Positions 12,863 to 23,759 of a DNA stretch of 64,000 bases are shown here, in pieces. The stretch lies in the NCBI GenBank assembly GCA_002189035.1, contig CM007991.1, positions 4,464,001 to 4,528,000 on the forward strand, in the 5' to 3' direction. Below the pieces are notes generated by a model. That model worked only from the letters and a program-made list of their open reading frames with translations. It ran no database searches and was not told the origin of the DNA. Position 1 is the first letter of the stretch; every line of letters starts with the position of its first letter. The DNA comes from Utricularia gibba (taxonomy: Eukaryota > Streptophyta > Magnoliopsida > Lamiales > Lentibulariaceae). The position numbers and the translations under genes were made by a program.

Positions 12863-13928
12863 AGTTTTAACATTCATCAGTGTTGTTTAGTCTTTATTTT
12901 TAGGATTTCGTTAATCTATATGTAGTTTAATATCTGTTAGTTCATGTGAGGAGTTAATTACGTATTTTCTGTCCATTTTATTTAGTGTTAGTGAACTGCA
13001 TCAATGAACTATATGATTGAGCATTAAAACTTCAAGATGATTGAGATGCATAAGCTTTCTATGAGAGCATGTCTTTACCCTTTTTTTTTTATGAGAGCAT
13101 ATGCATGATTAGAGGAACTTATGGAATGGGATCTAGATTAGTTTTTCATGAGTTGTTAGACTTCATAACTGTTATGGGTTTGGTTTCCAATTAAAAAAAT
13201 GAGAGGAATGAATAAAGGGTCAAAAAGAGTATCATCGTAAAAAAGCAATAGACCTAAGTCCTAAAAACCAGCACATAATTAAAAAGTATGTACGAATTCA
13301 CTAAGAGGTGAAAGAGTGAGTGAGGGCAGATTAATCTAGAGGATTAGGAGGAGTCCTGGTATTATAAGGTGAGAGTGCTTGATCAACACTCTTCAATAGA
13401 GAAGAGGCCATGCCCAGAAATCCGTACAGGTTTGAAACAAGCTGCTCCTTCGCTTTCTTGTACATATAAAAAAAATAAAGAATAAAGAGAAGAGAGAAAG
13501 GGAGCTAGAAAATGAGTTGGCAACCATACTCCTCTATGGTTTTGAATGAATCAACTTGGTAAAATGATTTTCGAAAGCACTCCTCAAGAGGAATCTATTC
13601 ACACATATTTGAGTTATAACATGAAATGCACACCAACACTTCTGTAGCTCATACATCCAAAATTATATCTCAGGTGTCAATCTTCACCATCATCGCTTTG
13701 AAATTCAGGTTTCTATTAATATTAGTTTGAACTTCTCACTTGAAGGAAGCCTTCATATTAGTGCTACTGTTCCGACACCCAATGAGTAGTTGACGGAAAA
13801 AACTTAACTTTTATTTAGCTATCTGCTTGTCAAATATTCAAAATTGCTACTTGTTTGGGATTGTGACTATGAAATTGTTCTTAGTTTTTATTTATGAAGT
13901 GAAGATTACACTTTTCAATATGATTGGC
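12863..13928. other. Intergenic, nothing recognised
   Basis: AT-rich sequence with no convincing reading frame. The left arm of the old family B LTR may begin somewhere in it, but I could not align it with confidence. Confidence 0.4.
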
Positions 13929-14459
13929 TGATGGGGTACAAATCGGATGCGGTTAATTGGTCCCTAGAAAGGTGCCAAAAGGTGCTTTGATGGGATAGCA
14001 CAAGGCGACAGATCGATAATTGTCAGAATCTGTCAGCAACGGCTATGTTGCATAGTCTGAAAAGTGGCCGGATTACGGCAAAGTAGGCGGCAGTTATCCT
14101 AAAAGTAGGACCACAGTACAGGCGCATAAAGCAACCGACATCTACATAATTCAGGATTCGTTCAGATCGACCCCTCCTATAACTCTGAGAAATTCTGAAG
14201 AGAAAAAGAATTGAACTCTAAGCCCTTCTACTTGTATTTCTTTTCCGTCTCCGTCTAGTGAAGGATATTTCCAACGAGCTCCGACAGCTCTGTGGCTTTT
14301 CCGTCTCCCCATGGTTTCCACGTAAAAACCTCTGTCTATCTTCATTCTTATTATTCATACCAAGTAAAATACCAAAGCCACAACCGGGCACAGCACGTCC
14401 GGCCGTACCCATAACCTGAAAATCGGTTCTCACTCGGATACTGATTTTCGTCCTCAACA
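13929..14459 (+). mobile_element. Solo LTR, family C copy 1
   Basis: Runs from TGATGGGGTACAAATCGG to CGTCCTCAACA, 531 bp. The flanks are TTGGC (13924-13928) and TTGAC (14460-14464), a 5-bp target duplication with one transition. The same family is complete at 28546-29034 and is found in two complementary pieces at 44992 and 48397. The conserved middle includes gctccgacagctc and gtttccacgtaaa. The short length suits a small LTR retrotransposon; no internal region is attached. Confidence 0.78.
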
Positions 14460-16256
14460 TTGACTATATTAAAAAAATGCCTTAGAGCATATAAGAGTGG
14501 TGCAGGTTAAGGTTTAGATTTTAATCTTGATTTCTATGCATTTGCTGCTTGTTTTATCATAGCTCGGATAGACCTAAGAGTGAGAGCAAGCAATAGCACA
14601 ACTTAGGAACTCAACTTAGAGGTAGATCAAAGAATTAATTAGAGCATATTATGGGCTATTTTTGTGTAGAACTAGGTAAACTAGGTTCTATTTACTTAAT
14701 AAGTGATGACACATAGCATTCTATAGTTTTAAACCAGAAAAAGTTGTGTTATCTCATAAACATAAGAGTTCATTGAGTAATTTTGACATATGTTGCAATT
14801 AGTGGTACATTTTTAATATTTCATTCCAAATTGAAACTAAATTCTTAATTTAGCCTCAATCTTAATCTAATCTTTTCCATCAGAGTTGTGCAACACATTT
14901 TCAACAAGTCAAATCCCAGAGAATTGAAAGTGCACAGGAAAAGAGTAGAAAGATGAAGACAAAAAGTGGGTTAAAGGCCAAAAAAAGAGTAAGGACAAAT
15001 TATCAAATCCCAAGATGTCAAAGATAAGATCTTTGGAGAGAGAAAAATATCTAAGTTTTTGAGAAGGGAATCTGGAAAAAAATCACAAAAGAATAATAGA
15101 AATGAAAAAGACGAAAAAATGAAGAACTTAATTGAACTTAAAGACATTCTATCACGAACACTACTATCCAAGAATAGATCGCAAATACTATTTCAACATT
15201 TTATTGGAAACTATTTCGATTTCATACTACTATTTTTTTTTTGTCAAGTTGATACATGAATATATTGATGATAATGTTTTATGCTTTAATATGAGTAGTT
15301 AAGTACCAAGTGGTACCTTAGGGTCTAAAAGAAGCGAGCATCATGATTGTTGATTATTAGATCACATGCGTTGGATTATCACACTAATTTCTTATCAAAC
15401 CAGAATAGGTATTGAAAGGAAAAATAGTGATATATTCATTACAAGACAAACCTAATTAGAAATAAAACAAAGATTAGAGAAAGATAAATGTTTAGGTAGA
15501 CTTAAACTTTTGTTTTGTTTGATTAATGATTTTCTTAGTTTGAGTAGAATGATGATATGATGATCCTGCCATTTTTGTAAGTTTCAAGGTATCATACTAG
15601 CTTGTTTTAGACAAAAATATGATTTTCTTATTTATTTCTTTACTACATTTTATGATAGAATTGTATTAATCCAAGTTTAGACTTATTCTTTTATTGTGAC
15701 AAAAATAGAATGTTAATACTCCATATGAAAGCTTTATCTTCCTCGTGTTCGATCCTAATCCATTATACTCATATTTGTACAATGATTTGTGAATTTCCCG
15801 TTTATCAATAAGTAGCTAGACCTATGTGTCAAATGAATAAGAAACCAGGAAGTATTGTGGCTGAAAATAAGGTAAATGACCTACATAGACTTACATATTT
15901 TGAAGTTGTAAATGTATGAAATTGAGAGGTAAAACTTAGAATTTGTTTACTACACCATCTGAGTACCTCAAGACATCACATTTCTCTTTGTATAAAAATC
16001 CAAGTTTATTTATTTTCTACATTTTTATTTGATCTGAATTATCGGTTTCATATTAGTTTGACCTCTGTCTAATAAAGAAGTCATTATGTGATCATATATC
16101 TAGTATAATATATAGCAATTATTTATTACTCGTAATCGACTCCAAAATTTACTGTGCAATTTGTTTGGAACTTATATTTTATAAAGATCATGTTCTGTAA
16201 ATTCATCTGACATGAAGTTTTTTTTCTTTACAACAACAGTAAATTTTCATTAATCA
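14460..16256 (+). mobile_element. Old family B LTR interrupted by a family F solo LTR
   Basis: The left piece (about 14470-14703) and the right piece (15813-16256) together follow the family B LTR of 49840-51234 in order. Landmarks are atagacctaag and gaggtaga on the left; tagacttacat, ttgaagttgtaaatgt, actacaccat and aatcgactcc on the right; and the terminal TTAATCA. Bases 14704-15807 are a later F insertion. The left end runs into the family C copy at 13929-14459, which may itself have inserted here, so the true start was not found. The divergence from copy 2 shows it is old. Confidence 0.65.
14704..15807 (+). mobile_element. Solo LTR, family F copy 1
   Basis: Begins TGATGACACATAG and ends CCCGTTTATCA, 1104 bp. 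It is flanked by a perfect 5-bp duplication, ATAAG, at 14699-14703 and 15808-15812. Removing it joins two pieces of a family B LTR, so the nesting is independently supported. A partial second copy lies at 28074-29285. It carries the plant-LTR type motif gttcgatcctaatcc near its 3' end. Confidence 0.87.
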
Positions 16257-16523
16257 TCAAACCTATTAGACGATGCAATTTATAAATTAATAATGGATAC
16301 AAATGAGATTAACTAATATATTTGATATTTTAACTTGACACAAGTACGTAGTTAAGTGTACTGAAAACTTTGAAATTGTATGAGGTATATGTCAACTAAC
16401 TTATACGGTTAGACTAAGATATATTTTACTTCATTTTATCTTAAAAAATAAAAAAATCACTCGTCAGGGCGCTAATTGGGTGGGTCAAACCCATTCGACC
16501 TGCCCAAGTATATTCCCGCAAGG

Positions 16524-16800
16524 GGAAAAATACGTTTTGAAGATAACGTTCCAAAGATTACTTCTAATTAGATGCACACGTTTTCGAAAATAGTTTTGTG
16601 GTACAAACGTTTTAGTTTTTATTCAAATTCAGTACAAACGTTTCAAAATATATCATTTTGGTACAAACATTAAATATTATATTATATTTCAAATATAAAT
16701 GTTTTTAAAACATTATTTAAATACATACGTTGTTTAAAATGTACAAACGTTTTTTCACACATACTTTTTTATACATACGTTTATTGTAAACTATGATTTT
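16524..16800. repeat. Left subterminal array of (T)AC(A/T)AACGTT motifs
   Basis: The motif gtacaaacgtt or a close variant (acatacgtt, gataacgtt, cacacgttt, gtacaaacatt) recurs roughly every 20-50 bp through this AT-rich end of the MULE. In form it resembles the repeated short motifs at the ends of VANDAL-type MULEs, which in Arabidopsis are bound by the element's own anti-silencing protein. No such protein gene is recognised here. Confidence 0.6.
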
Positions 16801-17697
16801 GAGCAAAATATATTAAAAATATTTAATATATTATAATATATATTAAAATTAATAAAAAAAATATAATTTATGTGTCTTTCAAATTTTCATGTTTTCTAAC
16901 TCATTAATTTTCGATTCGAATAAATTTTTAATTAAATCTCAATTTAATTTACTTCATTATATGAATTTGATTATTATATTATATTTATATTTATAAGTTT
17001 TTCAAAATTTATAACAATATCCTAAAACTTTTTCTAATAATTAAAAATATCTAAATAATATATTAATATTATAAGTAATATAATTGTAAATATATATTCC
17101 AACATTTAATAATTTGAGTCCATCATAATAACCTTGTGCATTTTAAATATTCCTATTGATTTGGATAGGATGAAACCTAAATATTAGATATTTAAACATT
17201 TTTTGGAATCATTGAAATATTTAAATATCATATTATCTATTAAAGTAAACTAAACGATAAGAATACCAATAAAAAAAACAACGATATAGCTATTGAAGTT
17301 TGAGAATCACCTATATCAAATTAACCAGTTCATCCCCACATGCTATACGTATTTGATTTTAGGGGAATCATTGACGTCCACCCATCATCACAATTGGCAA
17401 TCCACAAGTTGGAGCGAACTGTAATACATCATAACTCGTATACCAACTTCTTGTAAGCTACAAAATGACGAAAGTTAGTAGTATTCCACATATTGTATTT
17501 AACAACTTTGAATGGTTAGAGGCTTACAATTGATGGATACTCAGAATGAAAGAAAACTGGTGGTGCATTCTGCATGAGGAGCCTCACCGAATATAAAGCA
17601 TATAACCCTCATTCAGTTGGTCCAGTTTGTAGTGGAACCAATAAAAACAATAACTTTAAAAATCAATTTTCTATAAGTGTTTGTACTATGTTATTTA

Positions 17698-18479
17698 TTG
17701 AGGTTGCATTGTGTGTACCTCAGGAAAGCGAATAGGCACAGAATCCAACTCATTAACATCGAAAGAAGGTGCCGCATACCCTAGCATATATTTCAGACAC
17801 CTACAAAAGTAAAGTAGTGATTTAGTCATATCTAATTTATTGATTAATCTGGTATAATAATTTTTAGTACCTATACAAATCTTCTTTCGCTGGACATAAT
17901 GCATCTCCTGACCCAAAGAATCTAAGACAATGATTCTTCTATTGCGAGCATCTCCGAAGTTATAGCATACTGTCACCACCCAATGACCTATAGTTGTAGA
18001 AGATAATAGGTTAAACACATTGTATATAATATTCAAATATAAAGCAAAGTGTAGCTTAACGATAAACAATAGGCCACACCACGTATGGGCAAGTAAGGAA
18101 GGCTGGTCGATGGGGAAATATTCTACGAACTCTCTCCTCATTACCAATCCACTCATTGAAATATAGAGGGTCAATGAAATCAAAAATATCCAGTCGCTCT
18201 TCTGGAATCTCACCTCTAATATGACGTAACACTTCTGTAAAATCATAATCACTAAGAATTCCATACTTACGAAAGCCAGGAAGACGCTTCTTCTTCTTGC
18301 AATCCTTCGTCTTTTGTTTCGATACACCATCGTTCACAATAGTGGAATTGTAAGATGAAAAAATGACATTTTGGACATTGACAAACCACTATCCTGCCAT
18401 TGTAGGGGGGTAAGAACTCTCCCCACTCAAAGTCTTCTCTTATTTCACTTGTGGACTTTGATTTCAACAAACTAAACAC
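17698..18479 (-). pseudogene. Ulp1/C48-like peptidase relic of the MULE
   Basis: The most telling segment (about 18000-17880) reads GHWVVTVCYNFGDARNRRIIVLDSLG, split here as GHWVV then RIIVLDSLG. It has the HW and D.LG spacing of the His and Asp region of Ulp1-type cysteine peptidases. Upstream in other frames are PYNGRIVV.., a Lys-rich stretch, and FIDPLYFNEWIG..RVRRIFPHRPAFLTCPYVVWP. Frame changes and AT-rich gaps may be introns (for example around 18000-18060) or decay. The usual catalytic Cys region was not identified. It lies directly downstream of the transposase relic, so it is a transposon gene and not a host SUMO protease. Confidence 0.6.
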
Positions 18480-18724
18480 ATGAGCTCAAGGATGAAACAA
18501 CGATTAAAAAAATCATACATTTTCATCTTTGTTTGGCATGTCTATGTTTCCCTTGGAAGTAGCTGAATTTTGGGGTTGATCAGAGGTGACCTTTGGCTCT
18601 GCTCCTTTGGATGGTTCTTGTGTTCCTTGCTCATTTTCTTCATTTTTTCCACAAGCTTCATTTTCCTATAATAAGGAAACAATAGATCTTGATAACAAAT
18701 AATACCACACCATATGGAACAAAC

Positions 18725-21202
18725 CTATGATCCAATATAGCAGACTACCTTTGTTTTGGAGTTCAGCTCACATGTCCGTGCATTGTGCCCTGTGTATCCA
18801 TATGCACGACAAAATTGAAATTGTCTTGTTCTAGCTTTCTTTTGTTTCTTATGAGGCGATTGTTTTTCATAAGGTGGACTTTTTCGATGCTTCTTGGGCC
18901 TACCACGAGGTGTCGTATGAAATATCGGAGGTAATATGTTGCTCTTGTCCAACATTGGCCATTCCTTAGTATCCGGCATACCTACCAAACAAAAGTTAAA
19001 AAAGTGAAGATAATAATTAACAACAAAAATATTTTTCATGTTCATTACCATGAATTGAGTGAGCGTATGTTTCCCTAAAGTGCATGTCATTATACCAATC
19101 ATGTATGTAATCCCTCAGATTATCACGTTTGGTTCGTATAGCTCGCACCGCATGTTTGCATGGTATACCAGCAGTTTATCAAGTAAGAAAGCAAACATAA
19201 TTGGTGACTAAACATAATCACTTACCAGTTAGTTACCGCATCTGACAAGAACACATGGAGTCCCGGAGGTTAACACAGTAACGATGCAATCCCTTGACCC
19301 ATTCCCAATGCCATTCATCCGTAGATCTGATCTCCACACCAACCTCTGGTGTGGAGTTGTTCTCTATAGTTTGCATGGATGATGGAGAATACCTATATTT
19401 CCATTTGGATGCTTCTGCACGTTGTTTGTTAAATCGGTCGGCAATGGTTCATCTGATCTCTTCTAGCATCCGTAGTATCGGTAATCGCCGTGCATCAAGT
19501 AAGGAGGCATTCCAAGACTCTGAAATGTTATTTGTTAAAGCTTCACATTTGGCATCCTCAGTGAAGTATGCATGCGTCCACCTAGCTGGGTTTATTTTAC
19601 TCAACCTACTATATGCATTGCTGTTCAACCGACCAAGGGCATCCATTTCCATTCTCCAAGTAGCTGGCGTGGATGATGTTGCTCACTTCCAAACTTGAGT
19701 CTTGACAGCATCCGAACGTGCACCTACATTCTCTTGTAGATGTCTAACACAATGCCGCAACTACATAAATCACCATACACTTTAAATCAGTTAAATAAAA
19801 CATATGTTTAATTAACCATACATAGAAAATAAAGTCTTACATGTATTGAAGGTAGTACAATATGCATGGCAAGCTTTAGTCCCGAGGCCCTATATGCCAT
19901 GAATGTGAACTCGTGCATATTATCCTCTATAATACCCAAATCAACCTTAAGAAGGCTTTAAAACCACATCCATGTGTCCTCACTCTTAGTATCCACAACT
20001 GCGTATACTAGTGGTAAAATGTGTTGATCAGCATCAAATATGCATGCACTCAAAATCTGACCACCCCTCTACCTTTAACATGACAACCATCAACACCAAC
20101 AAATGGTCGACAATGCCTCCAACCCGTTTTACAGGCATCCAAACAAATGTCGAGTTTTTCAAATCGTCGATAAGTGTTGCTGATGTCCGGAGGTGAGAGG
20201 ACTAGGTCAATAGTAGTTCCAGAATTGGATAGAACTAATTGTGCACAATACCGACCAATCATCGAATACTCCGTTGCTAGCTTTCCATCACTATCTCCCA
20301 ATACCTTCTTCCGTGCCACATGTGCTTGCATAGGATCCACCCATATGGATGTTGTTAAGTTCATGTGATGCCTAAAATCACGTGTGGTGATGTCTGGCTC
20401 ACCTAATAACTTATCCTCAAAGAGTATCACTAGATGTTTGGGTTTTAAATACTTATTTTCAGTCAACTCCTTGTCACATGAACTACAGTGCTCACTATGA
20501 TACTTAGATACTTGCCAATCTCGATCTGGATGGGGACCTGAGATGGTTACACCCCAACTACACCTTTCGTCCCGACCCCCTTCACACACAACATAGATGT
20601 AAATGTTGTCATTCCTCTTAAATTTCCACTGAATTTGTTCCTGAATACAATAAGCAACGATGGCATCCCGTGCTTCTATTTTGCTACCAAATAATATTTC
20701 TTCCCTACATCGTAATAAAAAGACTTTTATGAATAATAAATTGAAACCTCAGATAAATACACATAGGAACCAACTCATACGCATTATAAGTAAAATTCAT
20801 AATAATTATAAACATAACATATACCAATTACATCTAGAAATTAGATGCAAAGAATTATTGATACTCAAAGAAATAATTAGAGATTAACCCCATCTTTTAC
20901 CTAACTATTATTAATATAAAAAAATAGTCTAGGATTTACCTAATATTTAATCCTTTCCATCTTTTTTTCAAGTTATAATATATAATTTCTTCATTCTTAT
21001 GATCATATAACTCAATGTCTTGAGTTGCAGCCTCATGTGCTTGAAGTATGCATTCTTCCTTCCACTCAATTTTAGACATCGGTTCAACATCGAATGAGCA
21101 CAAAGGTTGCAACCCACTAGATTCATATTGAAACTCCTCCTTCGAATAAACGCATGATTCCGTAGTATCCGAATCACTCATAGTTAGAACCTGTGGCACC
21201 AA
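18725..21202 (-). pseudogene. mudrA-like MULE transposase, disrupted
   Basis: Pieces in order along the minus strand are as follows. An acidic N-terminal frame lies at 21202-20936. At 20589-20050 come a MuDR-type N-terminal zinc-binding domain (WQVSKYHSEHCSS) and the MULE core (ARKKVLGDSDGK, then DICLDACKTGWRHCRPFVGVDGCHVKG, whose D is the first catalytic residue). At about 20040-19950 is FDADQHILPLVYAVVDTKSEDTWMWF. Then follow RLSKINPARWTHAYF and ISESWNASLLDARRLPILRMLEEIR (19600-19449), the SWIM finger start CSCQMR near 19245, and a terminal knuckle CRAYGYTGHNARTC near 18800. A frameshift in a G run near 20060, a TAA after WMWF, and a TGA before the 19652 frame show it is not functional. Confidence 0.78.
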
Positions 21203-21639
21203 ATCAATTGAAAAGCTACAACAAATTAAATTAATACAATTCTACATCTGTCCAATAAACTTACGATTCAAAGAAGAATGATATAATAAGATGAATCTAA
21301 AATTACGAGCAATAAAACCCGGAATCTGAGAACACCGACTCACAGTCAAGAGGGCGATGAGCTACTAAACAAGGATGATCGTGATGGGTCAAGAGGGCGA
21401 CGGGTCAACAATCAGGGTGGCTTGTGGTGGATTGTGATGGCTAACAAAAATCATAGGATTTCATCATGGTGACTAGCAATAGCTGAACCCTAATTACATT
21501 GCATTTCTCAATTTGGGAATGAGCCAGCTAAATATATATACTGAAATAAAAGCCTATTAGTAAACGCTTGTTCTCATAATGTAGGTGTTAAAAGATATGT
21601 TTTTATTTAAAAGATAAATTACAAACATGCATATCAAAA

Positions 21640-21837
21640 AAATTTCCAAAAAACGTTGGTATTGAAGATATACTATTTTTCAAAACATTAGTTTCAAAAT
21701 AAAAATTTTGAAAACGTTCGTATGTAAAATCTATAAAATTAGACAACGTATGTACCAAAAATCACATTATACAAACGTTAGTATAGAATTGTATGTTTTT
21801 TGTCAAACGTTTGCATTGAAACATAACGTAGCCCTAT
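21640..21837. repeat. Right subterminal array of AACGTT motifs
   Basis: Contains aaaacgttggtat, aaaacgttcgtatgt, acaacgtatgtacc, tacaaacgttagt, caaacgtttgc and ataacgtag. Read in reverse complement, acatacgtt and gtacatacgtt match the left array, so the two arrays are inverted relative to each other and mark the two ends of the element. Confidence 0.6.
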
Positions 21838-22200
21838 TTCGCAAGCCTGGGGTAAATTCAACGGCCTCATTACGTGGCGCTTAATAGTTGGTTCAACTAG
21901 GTTAATAGAAAATACTTCTGTTCCAACTTCCCATTCACGGTAATGGTTGGGATACTGGCTGTTGAAGCACAGGGACAGGGGAGTACAAATACCCGTGCCC
22001 TGGCGAGCTACAGTCATGGAAAGGGGTGGTGAACAGAAGACCTTCTTTCTGTTTTGTTTCTCTAGATAAAGCGCTTATGGATAGCAGCACTGCAGTTCCA
22101 AGATGCGGGCTCTGTAATCTGCGGTTCGCGTAACCGAGCAAAAGTAGATATATACTTCTGCCGAAACCTCCCCAATCCGCATCTTATCCATCCGAATGCC
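21838..22200. other. Spacer, probably 3' UTR and flank of the membrane-protein gene
   Basis: The sequence is less AT-rich than the MULE to its left and runs up to the stop codon of the minus-strand gene that follows. The frames here have no recognisable product. It most likely includes that gene's 3' untranslated region. Confidence 0.4.
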
Positions 22201-22780
22201 TCACAGATACTTCCAAGCTGCAATCAAAGATGGACGAAAAGCGTGTGAATAGCAGCATTAAGTCATTTCTCACTCGAGTGATTTGATCAAGATGTGTGGA
22301 CAAAAACTTCAGGGACTTGGATTTGAAGAGGGAAGATTTGAACGCCAGGAGCCGGTGATAAAAAATCAGAAATAATATGTGATTCTTACAAGCGATATTC
22401 TCGGTGGGTGGAGGAAGCCAAGGGCAATTGTGAAACATAATAGCCTTCCAGATCATGGAGAAACTGGAAATAATTCCCACCAAGCAGAGGAGCACGAGGA
22501 ATCCTAGAACCCAGGGCATCAGCAGAAAGCCAAGAAAAAAAGTAACTGATCCACCGAGCATCAGTGCAAGGGAAGTCCCCATCAGCAGAGAAGCGAATCC
22601 CGACGGAGTAATCTGATCGAACGACGGCCCCTGTCTTCTCTGGCCCTGGTTCCCGGAATCTCCATCGGAAAGCGCAGTCGACTGGGATGAGGATTGTATC
22701 ATATTCAAAACTAGAACAGCTAGATCATACAACACCTTGGAGTAATACTCCTGTTGATTCTGCGGCTGCTGCGTCATCAT
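22201..22780 (-). CDS. Small plant transmembrane protein, two exons, 135 aa
   Basis: Exon 1 is 22780-22390 and exon 2 is only 17 nt, 22217-22201, ending WKYL and TGA. The intron starts GTAAG and ends TTGCAG. The first in-frame ATG is taken as the start, because the frame before it opens only with a non-ATG codon in a T-run. The protein has a hydrophilic N-terminus with a Gln-rich start, an acidic and Gly/Gln-rich linker (residues 37-55), and two adjacent hydrophobic segments (about 64-84 and 87-109) with the sequence GSVTFFLGFLLMPWVLGF. That pattern recalls a family of uncharacterised plant membrane proteins. Location and function are unknown. If the intron is not removed, the frame would run on to 202 aa with an unlikely tail. 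Confidence 0.72.
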
Positions 22781-23759
22781 CTTTTTCACCAAAAAAAAAA
22801 AGTTTTCTTCTGGGGTTTCAATATGAGTTAGTAGAAGAAACGTCGAATGCGGAATCGAGGAAGTTAGTTCCTACAGACGTCAATTATATAGAACCCCATC
22901 AACAAGTAAACTAACAATACAAGACGCCCCGGATAAACAATAGATTGGAAAACAGAACCCAGAGGGATTTGGAATACAAAATTATCCCAGTACTCTATGA
23001 TCTCGGGATTGTGGAACCCTAATCACAGATTTGACGAAAAAGAGAAAAAACAAAAGAAAAGCAGTCTGTTTCTTCCGCCGTTGGTGGGCTTCGTTGTCAA
23101 ACTTTTTGACCTCGAGGCCATCGGTAGGGGGGTACCGGTAGGTATGACACGTGGATATGTCGTGTGCTTTAGGACAACATTCCGTGGGCCCGGAGGAAAC
23201 TTACTTTTGTATTTTCTTTTGAATAAATGAATAGCAAATTTCCATTTTCAGCACAATTGGCTCGGTTATCATTATTTTATTGTTTTTCTTATTGCCGTTG
23301 TCCCATTGCAGAAATGATCTGTTGGGTAGTTTCAGCGTGCACGTTACCTCAGTTGATTGGACCATGAAACCTGCAAAAGCCCCAAGACAAGTGGGGTCCG
23401 AACATCGTGAGTAGGTTTTCGAATGGGCTCTTTGGTTTTTCAAATTCAGTGATGCCATCTGAATCTCCTTCCCCTGTTTCTTGTTTTTCTATTTTATAGT
23501 CCCCTAAAGATGCTTCCTTCTGCATCTTTTCTAGTTCAAAACAACAGTTACCAGATGCCTCGGCATCTGTGTTTGTAAGGCATCAGCAGAAATCATGTCG
23601 AAACACAATAAGAGACATATGGTAACTGTACAACACACCGCACGCAGCATAGAAACGGAGTATGAGGGCCTTGATGGTTAAGGGGCAATGACAGCAACAA
23701 TACAAGTTAGAAAGGCAATCCGACAATCAGTACTTGAGGAGGAATGCACTGGCCTCCAT
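22781..23759. other. Intergenic: promoter/leader of the membrane-protein gene and 3' side of the SBP-box gene
   Basis: A 12-base A run lies next to the start codon on the right. No further gene is recognised. The frames at 22997-23230 and 23201-23458 lack any domain. Both neighbouring genes are on the minus strand, so this stretch should hold the SPL 3' UTR and the promoter and 5' UTR of the smaller gene. Confidence 0.45.

Larger units (their letters stand above)
16524..21837 (-). mobile_element. Mutator-like element (MULE) with transposase and Ulp1-like gene relics
   Basis: About 5.3 kb carrying, on the minus strand, a broken mudrA-type transposase followed by a Ulp1/C48-type peptidase relic. 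This is the gene pair seen in the Ulp1-bearing MULE groups of plants. Both ends hold AT-rich arrays of an AACGTT-centred motif that face each other. The edges are tentative: the left terminus ggaaaaatacgtt and the right one (reverse complement) atagggctacgtt share only the TACGTT core. The possible 9-bp duplications cccgcaagg (16515-16523) and ttcgcaagc (21838-21846) agree at six bases. Confidence 0.72.

Noticed and set aside
17695-18330. Host SUMO protease gene
   Set aside because: The Ulp1-like motifs lie inside a MULE, directly after its transposase, with frame breaks, so it is transposon cargo.
16468-21890. The ggcgct..ttgg similarity on both flanks of the MULE as its terminal repeats
   Set aside because: It is in direct, not inverted, orientation and is short and imperfect; may be chance or a flanking MITE scrap.
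22184-22390. The 202-aa reading of the membrane protein
   Set aside because: The frame crosses a strong GTAAG donor; splicing to a 17-nt last exon gives a more family-like C-terminus. Kept only as an alternative.
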